Source: DATBMA01 sp036555105
GTDB taxonomy: Bacteria; Actinomycetota; Acidimicrobiia; Spongiisociales; ZC4RG35
DNA length: 36,554 nt
Direction of reading: 5' to 3'
Assembly: GCA_036555105.1 (NCBI GenBank)
Contig: DATBMA010000096.1
Coordinates: 1-36,554, forward strand
Position numbers and translations under genes: made by a program. The notes below the pieces were generated by a model that made no database searches, was not told the origin of the DNA, and saw only the letters and a list, made by a program, of their open reading frames with translations. Of the stretch, positions 14,709 through 21,466 are shown piece by piece; the first letter of the stretch is position 1; every line of letters starts with the position of its first letter.

Positions 14709-15986
14709 GTGAAAGCGCGAAATCTGATATTGGTCGGGGCGGCGACGGCTTTGTTCCTGGCCGGGGGCCTCCTGGCACCGACGGATCCCTCGTATCCGGA
14801 CAGCTCGAACGTGCAAACCGTGGATCGAGCCGCCGAGTCGATCCCGCTATTCGAGGCACGGGCAGCTCTGGATCCGAATGCGGTGGACCTGACCTTGGTG
14901 GCTCAGCTCTACGAGCGTGACAGCCGGGAAACCGGGGACCTCAGATCGCTGCAGCGCGCCGAGGAGGCCGCCAGCCGCGCGATTGGGCTCAACCCGGAAT
15001 ACGCCCCGGCCCAGTTGGCACTCGCCTCGGCCTACTTCTCCCAACACCGGTTCTCCGAGGCTTCGGCGGTGGCTCAGGAGGCAAACCGCCTCGACCCCAA
15101 GCTCGGCGGCCTCGCCCTCCAGGCCGACGTCATGGTGGCGACCGGCTCCTATGAGGCCGCTGCGGACTTGTACGAGCGGGCTGAGGCCTATGCGGCATCC
15201 CCAGGGCTGCAAGCGCGGCTGGCGTATCTGGAAGAGCTTCATGGTGAGGTCGACCAGGCATTGCTGCATATGAAGCTCGCGGCTGTAGCCGACCTCGGCG
15301 CGGGGAGCGGGGGCGAGCAGGCCGCGTGGTACCAGGTACGTCTGGGCGACCTCGAGTTCGTCAGAGGTGATCTGGCTGAGGCCGATCGCAGGTACCAGGC
15401 CGCCCTGGTGATCTTCCCGAACTACTACATCGCCTTGGCGGCCCGCGGGAAAGTTGCCGCCGCAAAGGGCACGGTGAGCGCAGCCATCTCCTTCTACGAG
15501 CAAGCGATCGCGGTGATTCCCCGTCCCGAGTTCCTGGCCGCGGTTGGCGACCTCTACACCCGAAACGGGGACGATGAGCGCGCTGCCGATTCCTTTGCCA
15601 CGGTCGAGGCCATCGCCTCGCTCTCCGATGGCGTATATGACCGTGCGCTGTCCCTGTTCTTCTCCGATCACGGTCGTCCGGCCGAGGCGCTTGATCTCGC
15701 GGAGGATGGGCTGGCGACTCGCCACGACATCTATGCGTTCGATGCGAAGGCTTGGGCTCTCTACCGGTCCGGCCGCCATCAGGAAGCGTGCCAGGTGATT
15801 GAGCCAGCCCTTGCCTTGGGCTCAGTTGATCCGGTCCTGAGGTACCACGCGGGTGCCATCTTTCTCGCCTGCGACCAGGTCGATCGTGGGCGGGCGGAGT
15901 TGCAAACTGCACTCGAGCGGAACCCCGAATTTCACCCGGTCTTTGCCGGCGAGGCCAAGGCGCTGCTGCAAGGGACGGACTGGTGA
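14709..15986 (+). CDS. Tetratricopeptide repeat protein, exported or membrane-anchored
   Basis: 425 aa. An N-terminal hydrophobic segment (NLILVGAATALFLAGGLLAP) acts as signal anchor or cleaved signal. Residues 40-420 are TPR-like helical repeats, for example AASRAIGLNPEYAPAQLALASAYF, then ASAVAQEANRLDP, AADLYERAEAYAAS and AISFYEQAIAVIP. Such proteins scaffold other proteins. The GTG start is supported by GGAGGA 4 nt upstream. The gene overlaps the NicO gene by 4 nt (GTGA), so it and the transporter are made together. I infer that the repeat domain faces outside and contacts DUF4331 or the NicO periplasmic domain. Confidence 0.85.
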   Translation: MKARNLILVGAATALFLAGGLLAPTDPSYPDSSNVQTVDRAAESIPLFEARAALDPNAVDLTLVAQLYERDSRETGDLRSLQRAEEAASRAIGLNPEYAPAQLALASAYFSQHRFSEASAVAQEANRLDPKLGGLALQADVMVATGSYEAAADLYERAEAYAASPGLQARLAYLEELHGEVDQALLHMKLAAVADLGAGSGGEQAAWYQVRLGDLEFVRGDLAEADRRYQAALVIFPNYYIALAARGKVAAAKGTVSAAISFYEQAIAVIPRPEFLAAVGDLYTRNGDDERAADSFATVEAIASLSDGVYDRALSLFFSDHGRPAEALDLAEDGLATRHDIYAFDAKAWALYRSGRHQEACQVIEPALALGSVDPVLRYHAGAIFLACDQVDRGRAELQTALERNPEFHPVFAGEAKALLQGTDW

Positions 15987-17395
15987 GGCGCCTATCCCGG
16001 GTTGGGGTGATTGCGACCGTCCTGGTGCTCGGGCCTGCACTCGCGGCCATTGGGCACCCGCTGGGCAACTTCACGATCAACCAGTACATCGGTGTGGACC
16101 TCGGTGGCGAGACCGCCACGATCGACTACGTCCTCGACATGGCCGAGATACCCACCTTCCAGGAGAGAAGGGAGATCGACACCGACGATGACGACTTGGT
16201 GTCGTCCCCTGAGGAGCGCGCCTATGGAACAGGTGCGTGTCAGGACAGAGGGCAGGGACTCGAGCTCGATCGGGGGGGACGGAAAGTCTCGCTCGAACCC
16301 ATGGGGGCCAAGGTCACTTTCCTTCCGGGGCAGGCCGGTCTCACCACGCTTCGGCTCGAGTGTCAATTCGCGGCAGTGGGGATGGGCGAGGAGGTGACGA
16401 TCTCGAACAACAACTATCCGGATCGTCTCGGATGGCGCGAGATCGTGATCACCGGTGACCACATCTCGACAGACGCCCTGCCGGCCTCGATCTCGAATCG
16501 GCTCACCGTCTATCCCAGGAATCCCGGTGAGGCGACTCCGAACATGATCAATGCCTCGGCTCGACTCGGTGTGCCTGCGGCGTATGCCCCGCAGGCTCCA
16601 ACCAAGACGGTCGTGAACCCTGCAGTCGACGCTCTCGGCTCCCTGATCAGCCGGGCGGACCTCGGCCCCGGGGCGGCGGCCCTTGCCATCGTTGCCGCGG
16701 TGGTGCTGGGTATGGGCCATGCCATCGCCCCCGGGCACGGCAAGACGATCATGGCCGCCTACCTGATCGGTAACCGTGGATCCCTGCGCCATGCACTGGG
16801 CCTCGGGTTGACCGTCGCCGTGAGCCACACCGTTGGTGTGCTTGCCCTGGGATTGGTGACCCTGGCGGCTTCACGCTCTTTTCAGCCCGAGCGGATCTTT
16901 CCTTATCTGTCGGCACTGTCGGGCCTGATCGTCCTCATCATCGGGGTGGTGCTGGGCCAAAGAGCGTGGTCGCGCTGGCGGCATCACCGCGCCCATCTCC
17001 TCGGTCACGAGCACAATCACCCTCACGACCACGGGCACGAGCACCCCATACCGGAGGGGCAGGTCCTGTCGTGGAGGTCGACGGCTGTGCTCGGACTGTC
17101 CGGCGGCCTGGTCCCCTCGGCGTCGGCGCTGGTCTTGCTGCTTGGCGCCGTGGCCCTGCATCGCATCGAGTTCGGCCTCGCGTTGATAGCCGCCTTCGGG
17201 GTGGGAATGGCGGTGGCGATGACGACGGTGGGTCTGGGCCTCAGCTTTGCAACACGCTGGGGGCTCGTGAAGTCCTCGCAGCTCGGTTGGACCGAACGGC
17301 TGAGGGCCATAGTCCCGGCGGCAGCGGCCGTGGTGGTGACCCTGTTGGGCGCGACGATGGTCGCCACTGCAGGGGCGTCGCTCCTCGGAAGCTGA
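15983..17395 (+). CDS. NicO family metal transporter with extracytoplasmic N-terminal domain
   Basis: 470 aa. A signal peptide ends near GHPLGNFTINQY (25-36), a motif seen in this subgroup. Residues 36-215 form an extracytoplasmic domain with an EF-hand-like loop at 66-77: D66, D68, D70, D71, V73, E77 match positions 1, 3, 5, 6, 8 and 12. Six or so transmembrane segments follow from about 228, with the NicO signature GMGHAIAPGHGKT (243-255), SHTVGVLALG, and a His-rich cytoplasmic or loop segment at 341-354 (HEHNHPHDHGHEH). NicO proteins move Ni2+ or Co2+, mostly as exporters. The EF-hand suggests calcium or another ion gates or senses the process. The metal is not provable from sequence. Confidence 0.85.
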   Translation: MRRLSRVGVIATVLVLGPALAAIGHPLGNFTINQYIGVDLGGETATIDYVLDMAEIPTFQERREIDTDDDDLVSSPEERAYGTGACQDRGQGLELDRGGRKVSLEPMGAKVTFLPGQAGLTTLRLECQFAAVGMGEEVTISNNNYPDRLGWREIVITGDHISTDALPASISNRLTVYPRNPGEATPNMINASARLGVPAAYAPQAPTKTVVNPAVDALGSLISRADLGPGAAALAIVAAVVLGMGHAIAPGHGKTIMAAYLIGNRGSLRHALGLGLTVAVSHTVGVLALGLVTLAASRSFQPERIFPYLSALSGLIVLIIGVVLGQRAWSRWRHHRAHLLGHEHNHPHDHGHEHPIPEGQVLSWRSTAVLGLSGGLVPSASALVLLLGAVALHRIEFGLALIAAFGVGMAVAMTTVGLGLSFATRWGLVKSSQLGWTERLRAIVPAAAAVVVTLLGATMVATAGASLLGS

Positions 17396-17450
17396 TTCCC
17401 GAACGACGCGGTTCGGCGCTTGCTGCCATGATCGGGGCAGGAGGTCGGCC

Positions 17451-17966
17451 GTGAATGTCTACGTCGTCGTGTTGAGGTTGGTCCACATCCTGGCCGGGGT
17501 CTTCTGGATCGGGGGCGCCCTGATGGTTTCCTGGTTCCTGCTCCCAGCCGTTCAAGCCGCTGGACCGGCCGGGGGCTCCGTCATGCAGAAGTTTGCGGTT
17601 GATCGCCGAGCTCCAACCTGGCTGACAGCGGCGGCGGGCCTCACGGTTCTCGCCGGGTTGCTCCTGTTCTGGGAGGTCTCGGGCCACCTGGAAGGAACCT
17701 GGTTATCGTCGCCACAGGGGATGACCATCAGCATCGGGGCCGCGTTTGGCATCGTCGCCGCCGTTCTCGGTATTGCGATCGGGGCACCCACCACCAAGAG
17801 AGTCGTCGCCCTGGGCGGCGCCATCGCCGCCGGCGGTCAACCACCCAGCCCCGAGCAGGCAGCCCGGTTGGGAGCACTGCAGCGGCGGTCTGCCGGCACC
17901 ATCCGCTGGGTCTCGATTCTCGGGGCGGTCGCTGTCGCCTGCATGGCTGTCGCGGAATACGTCTAG
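17451..17966 (+). CDS. CopD-like four-TM membrane protein
   Basis: 171 aa with about four transmembrane segments. It starts VLRLVHILAGVFWIGGALMV, the H-x6-W-x-GG pattern common to CopD/DUF2269-type integral membrane proteins, in which the first-helix histidine is a likely metal or heme ligand. Other spans are at about 53-72, 87-107 and 144-165. AGGAGG 6 nt upstream supports the GTG start. It is 55 nt downstream of the NicO gene on the same strand and probably belongs to the same sigma-controlled unit, strengthening the metal theme. Copper import is known for CopD itself, but not shown for this short form. Confidence 0.75.
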   Translation: MNVYVVVLRLVHILAGVFWIGGALMVSWFLLPAVQAAGPAGGSVMQKFAVDRRAPTWLTAAAGLTVLAGLLLFWEVSGHLEGTWLSSPQGMTISIGAAFGIVAAVLGIAIGAPTTKRVVALGGAIAAGGQPPSPEQAARLGALQRRSAGTIRWVSILGAVAVACMAVAEYV

Positions 17967-18020
17967 TCAGAAGTACCAAGTACTGGTGAAGGACGACGGG
18001 GTCCGACCTCCGGTGACAGA

Positions 18021-18039
18021 GCCCGGTCAATAGCCGGGC
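18021..18039. terminator. Weak hairpin between converging genes
   Basis: GCCCGG-N7-CCGGGC overlaps the end of the BP74-like gene and sits between converging transcripts. No T tract is present. Confidence 0.3.
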
Positions 18040-18467
18040 GACCCGACCGAAGTCTCTCCGGTCTCGCCATACGGCTCGACGGCGATCACGACCGCCGACC
18101 ATGGGCAGTAACGGTCCGAGGTGACCGTATTGTCCTCGACGTGTGAAGGCAGGCCGTCACACACCTCGATGGTCATGTCGGCCCACTCGAACGTCTCAGG
18201 ATCCATGTGCCAGCTGTATCCGGTGTTGACCGAAGCGTCCCCGCGCACCACCACCGCGTTGGGGATGGCCGACTCGCGCTCACCGCTCAACAGCTCATAG
18301 GCGATGGCGATGTCGGCCGGATCGGTGAGCAGGGCCCTGAATTCCTCGCTGTCCGCCACCCGCATGGTCACCACCACAGCCGATGGCATCGTGGAAGGAG
18401 TGGGGGTGGTGCCCCCAGTGGTCGTACACGCCGTGAGTGCTACGAGTGCAACCAGCGACCACCTCAA
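18027..18467 (-). CDS. BP74-like calcium-dependent domain lipoprotein
   Basis: 146 aa. A lipoprotein signal (WSLVALVALTAC) ends at C14. Residues 33-138 match what I recall of the BP74 N-terminal domain: IAIAYELLSG, VVRGDASVNTGYSWHMDPE, TIEVCDGLPSHVED and YCPWSAVVIAVEPYG. In BP74-type proteins this domain is calcium-dependent and the W-H-x-D-P, E-V-C-D and W-x-P-W/C-P-W elements are conserved. The two cysteines (EVCDG, RYCPW) probably pair. Here it is a cell-surface lipoprotein of unknown job; enzyme inhibition or adhesion are options from the wider family. The TTG start is preferred: it begins the signal peptide and a TAGACT box lies 9 nt upstream. Confidence 0.65.
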   Translation of the reverse strand: MRWSLVALVALTACTTTGGTTPTPSTMPSAVVVTMRVADSEEFRALLTDPADIAIAYELLSGERESAIPNAVVVRGDASVNTGYSWHMDPETFEWADMTIEVCDGLPSHVEDNTVTSDRYCPWSAVVIAVEPYGETGETSVGSPGY

Positions 18468-18476
18468 CGTGGTGTG

Positions 18477-18482
18477 AGTCTA
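18477..18482 (-). promoter_or_regulatory. -10 box (TAGACT) before BP74-like gene
   Basis: TAGACT ends 9 nt before the TTG at 18467, with no Shine-Dalgarno sequence between them. Confidence 0.4.
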
Positions 18483-18567
18483 AGAGCACGGCCGGCGAAT
18501 TCGGCAGGCTCCGGATACCCGGGCTCCGGTCTGTGCGCGATGTGCTCGGTGCTCCCTAGGCGGCCTC

Positions 18568-19386
18568 CTACTGGCTCTTGAGAAAGCGCTCGATCTCGGC
18601 GGCAAGCTCCTCTCCGGAAACCACCTGTTCGCCATCAACCAATTCCTCGAGCTTGGCGACCATCTTCTTGAGGTCGGCCCTCTCTCGCACGATCCCGTCC
18701 AGCTGTTCGCGCTGATCCGCGGCCTCGAGGTCAAGGTCACCCTTCGGCAGGTCCACTCCCAGATGGACGCCTATGCGCTCGACGAGCGCGAGCGAAGCGG
18801 CGTAGTACGAGCTGCCCACGTAGTGGGGAACCCTGGCCCAGAAACCCATCGCAGGGATCCCGGAGCGAGTCATGGCGAACTCGATCACGTTGACCGCCGC
18901 TCCCGGGACCCGAAGCAGGCCGTCGGGGTGCTCGCCGGTGACCCGGTCGGAGCTGGAGGCCGTGGTGATGAGGGTCACCGGCCGGGTGTGGGGCGCGGCC
19001 CATGAAATGCCTCCTATGGAGATGCTCTCGACGACCTCGAGGCGCATCGCCAACTCTGCCACATCATGGCCAAGCCGCTGCCAGTTCCAGCTCGGCTCGG
19101 TGCCGGTGAGGATCAGCAGGTCGCGACCGGTGAGTGGCTGGTGGAAGAGCTCCAGCCTCGGCCAGCCGACGCGTTCCATCACGCCGGCTTCGAAGTCCAC
19201 CGTGGGCCGGGTCAATCGGTAGTCGAAGAGGGAGTCGCCATCGAATCGGGCGATGATCACGGCGTCATCTGTCAGAGCTTCGGCTGCACCTGTGCCCGCC
19301 GAGCCGGCGTTGACCCAGCCATCGAGCGCCACCACGAGGGCCGGACGCTCGAGCTTGCCGGGGTCGGTCAGGTCGTAGAGGGCCAC
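18568..19386 (-). CDS. PAC2 family protein
   Basis: 272 aa. The N-terminal 210 residues have the PAC2 pattern: LVVALDGWVNAGSAGTGAAEAL, then DYRLTRP and a central LLILTGTEPSWNW, then ISIGGISWAAPHTRP and AMGFWARVPHYVG. A C-terminal helical extension (KKMVAKLEELVDGEQV) is likely coiled. PAC2 proteins resemble archaeal and eukaryotic proteasome assembly chaperones; in actinobacteria they are common but their substrate is not settled. The GTG start is supported by TACGCT 6 nt upstream. No proteasome gene is in the window. Confidence 0.88.
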   Translation of the reverse strand: MALYDLTDPGKLERPALVVALDGWVNAGSAGTGAAEALTDDAVIIARFDGDSLFDYRLTRPTVDFEAGVMERVGWPRLELFHQPLTGRDLLILTGTEPSWNWQRLGHDVAELAMRLEVVESISIGGISWAAPHTRPVTLITTASSSDRVTGEHPDGLLRVPGAAVNVIEFAMTRSGIPAMGFWARVPHYVGSSYYAASLALVERIGVHLGVDLPKGDLDLEAADQREQLDGIVRERADLKKMVAKLEELVDGEQVVSGEELAAEIERFLKSQ

Positions 19387-19392
19387 GGCCCC

Positions 19393-19398
19393 AGCGTA
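19393..19398 (-). promoter_or_regulatory. -10 box (TACGCT) before PAC2 gene
   Basis: TACGCT ends 6 nt before the GTG at 19386. The arrangement is the same as before the gene at 33941. Confidence 0.5.
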
Positions 19399-19428
19399 CG
19401 ACCCTGACGGGCCGGGTTGAGCTCCCGG

Positions 19429-19707
19429 TCAGGCGTCGGCCAGGGACAAGGCCACCACGTCACCGTCTCGCCGCTCCCACTCGACCCTGATCGGGGTCCC
19501 GTCCCGGAGGTGGTCGTAGAGGTGGGCGAGTGGAAACGGGTAATCGCCTTCAGGGATGGGGACGAACACCACCTGGTCGCCGGCGGTGAGGACGGTGAAG
19601 GAGGTGACGTTGTCAAGGTCGCCTTCGATCGCCGTCACCACACCCACCGCCGTGCCGGAGGTCTGGACGCAGGCCGCCACCAGCAGCAGCGCCGCCGCCG
19701 CCTTCAT
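19429..19707 (-). CDS. Small lipoprotein at end of oxidase operon
   Basis: 92 aa. MKAAAALLLVAAC gives a short signal peptide with lipobox VAAC, followed by a compact beta-rich domain (GVVTAIEGDLDNVTSFTVL, DQVVFVPIPEGDY, TPIRVEWERRDGDVVAL). That pattern resembles an OB-like or SH3-like small fold, not further identified. Its ATG overlaps the ctaG stop by 4 nt (ATGA), so it is translated with the oxidase assembly gene. I infer an accessory role in oxidase assembly or stability on the outer face of the membrane. Confidence 0.75.
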   Translation of the reverse strand: MKAAAALLLVAACVQTSGTAVGVVTAIEGDLDNVTSFTVLTAGDQVVFVPIPEGDYPFPLAHLYDHLRDGTPIRVEWERRDGDVVALSLADA

Positions 19708-20513
19708 TGGGTGGTGGCGAGTTCCTGCTCGATCTCGTCCCAGCGCCTCTCTGCAGACGCCCAGCGGAACCAGATCACGGCGATCCACCCCCATAGATAG
19801 AGGCCGCCGATGATCTTCATGATCACGCCGGCCAACGCCTGATCGGCCAAAGCCGTGAGTCCGTACACCTCGGCGGCATTGCCGTATGCCGGATAGAGGG
19901 CGACGGTCGAGAAGGTGAGGAATGAAGCGGGGACCGTCGGCAGGATCGAGTGGGAGAAGAGGTACACCATTTGCATGGGCGGCCGGGCTCGAGGGATGAG
20001 GGTCGCGGTCGAGCAAACCGGGAACCACATGAGCACCCCCGCACCCAGCAAGGCGGCGTGGATGAGGAAGTGCGCGAAATGCGACGTCACCTGTAGCTCG
20101 ACGATCTTGGGCCAGTGGATGAACAACAGAAGCCCGGTCGATATGAAGAAGGCAGGCACCATCCGAGCGATGGGTCGCAGCCAGGGGAGGACGAACCGGT
20201 TGCCGAAGACCCGATCTGCCAGCCACGACGGCAGGCCAAGCAGCAGGAGGGGAGGGGCGACCATCTCCAGCAGGATGTGCTGGACCATGTGCACGGAGAA
20301 GAGGTACCTCTCGGCGATGTCGTGGATGGGCCATCCCGATGCGATCCAGATCGTGGCAACTCCCACCAGGTAGACGGCTTGGGTCTTGCCGCTGGTCGGA
20401 CGGTTGGGGGCCAGGATCGGCCCCAGCCGGTTGACCGCGTATAGATAAGAAAAGGTCAGGAGGAACAAGATGGTGATCACGTCGGCGTGGACGTGGAAGG
20501 GGGGGAGGTACAC
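19704..20513 (-). CDS. ctaG: Cytochrome c oxidase assembly protein, CtaG (caa3) family
   Basis: 269 aa with about seven transmembrane segments. It begins PPFHVHADVITILFLL and carries the family histidines in SGWPIHDIAERYLFSVHMVQHILLEM, then LLFIHWPKIVE and HFLIHAALL. Bacillus-type CtaG is required for caa3 oxidase formation, with copper delivery to the oxidase as the usual explanation. The GTG starts just after the subunit IV stop, so it belongs to the oxidase operon and is followed by a coupled lipoprotein. This is the Caa3_CtaG membrane family and not the Cox11-type CtaG. Confidence 0.9.
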   Translation of the reverse strand: MYLPPFHVHADVITILFLLTFSYLYAVNRLGPILAPNRPTSGKTQAVYLVGVATIWIASGWPIHDIAERYLFSVHMVQHILLEMVAPPLLLLGLPSWLADRVFGNRFVLPWLRPIARMVPAFFISTGLLLFIHWPKIVELQVTSHFAHFLIHAALLGAGVLMWFPVCSTATLIPRARPPMQMVYLFSHSILPTVPASFLTFSTVALYPAYGNAAEVYGLTALADQALAGVIMKIIGGLYLWGWIAVIWFRWASAERRWDEIEQELATTQ

Positions 20514-20514
20514 C

Positions 20515-20829
20515 TCAGGCCTCGAAGGCGAGGACGCCGAAGGTGGCGAGCACGATGGCGTACAGGGTGCAGGCCAGTACGAACCCGAAGGTGAAGAACC
20601 GGCTCAGAGTCGACTTCTCGAACCGCAGGTGCATGTACCAGCCGACGACGATCGTGAACTTGAGAGCGGCCAACACCAGCAGAACTGCGGCGTTCAGCAG
20701 ACCGAGGTGGAGCTTCCCGTTGATGTAGAACATGGCGACCTCGATAGCGGTGAGCGCGGCCAGCAAGATCGCGATGCGGACGTATTGCTTGGGAGAGGGG
20801 TGGTGGGTGGTGTGCTGTACCTCCGTCAT
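20515..20829 (-). CDS. Cytochrome c oxidase subunit IV (prokaryotic type)
   Basis: 104 aa, three transmembrane segments (KQYVRIAILLAALTAIEV, LLNAAVLLVLAALKFTIVVGWYMHL, FFTFGFVLACTLYAIVL). The central K-F-x-x-V-V-x-x-Y-M-H-L pattern and the length match the small subunit IV found with subunit III in caa3 and related oxidases. It is 4 nt after the subunit III gene and 1 nt before ctaG. It stabilises the complex and has no redox centre. Confidence 0.88.
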   Translation of the reverse strand: MTEVQHTTHHPSPKQYVRIAILLAALTAIEVAMFYINGKLHLGLLNAAVLLVLAALKFTIVVGWYMHLRFEKSTLSRFFTFGFVLACTLYAIVLATFGVLAFEA

Positions 20830-20833
20830 GGCT

Positions 20834-21466
20834 TCACTGCACGCCCGAGGCCGAGAGCAGATAGACGACCGTGAAGATGACGATCCAGATGATGTCGACG
20901 AAATGCCAGTAGAGCCCCACCAACTCGACGTTGAGATGGCGCTCGTCTGACAGTCCGCCGGGTCTCCGGGAGATCCCCCTCAAGAAGAGCAGCATCAACA
21001 CCCCGATGGCGACATGGGTCCCGTGGAACCCGGTCAACATGTAGAAGGCCGATGCGGCCGGGTTGGTGGACAGGGTCATGCCGTCGTGCACGACGAATGT
21101 GGTGAACTCGAACACCTGGCCGGCGAGGAAGACAGAACCGAGCATGGCCGTGGCCAATAGCCACGTCCTGGTGGCGTTCTGGTCGTTGCGGCTCATGGCG
21201 TTGTGGGCGAGCACCATCGTCAGAGAGCTCATCAGGAGGACGAACGAGCTCACCGACGTGAAGGGGATGTCGTAGACCTCGGCCGGGATCGGGCCCTGGG
21301 CGTACTCGCGACCCGAGAACAGGATGTAGTTGGAGATCATCGCCCCAAAAAACAAGAACTCGGAGCTGAGGAAAATCCACATCCCCAGCTTGCGATTGTC
21401 GATGCCGGTGCTCTCGTGCTCCTCGTGGCCGTGTGCCATCTCCGGGGGGTGGGCGAGGTCTGTCAT
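20834..21466 (-). CDS. ctaE: Cytochrome c oxidase subunit III
   Basis: 210 aa, about five transmembrane segments. Conserved elements are RKLGMWIFLSSEFLFFGAM near the N-terminus (E of the lipid/proton region), MSSLTMVLAHNAM, STNPAASAFYMLTGFHGTHVAIG with the family F-x-x-x-T-G-F-H-G-x-H, and VGLYWHFVDIIWIVIF. The five-span form lacks the first two helices of the mitochondrial protein, normal for caa3-type oxidases. The ATG overlaps the subunit I stop by 4 nt. Confidence 0.94.
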   Translation of the reverse strand: MTDLAHPPEMAHGHEEHESTGIDNRKLGMWIFLSSEFLFFGAMISNYILFSGREYAQGPIPAEVYDIPFTSVSSFVLLMSSLTMVLAHNAMSRNDQNATRTWLLATAMLGSVFLAGQVFEFTTFVVHDGMTLSTNPAASAFYMLTGFHGTHVAIGVLMLLFLRGISRRPGGLSDERHLNVELVGLYWHFVDIIWIVIFTVVYLLSASGVQ

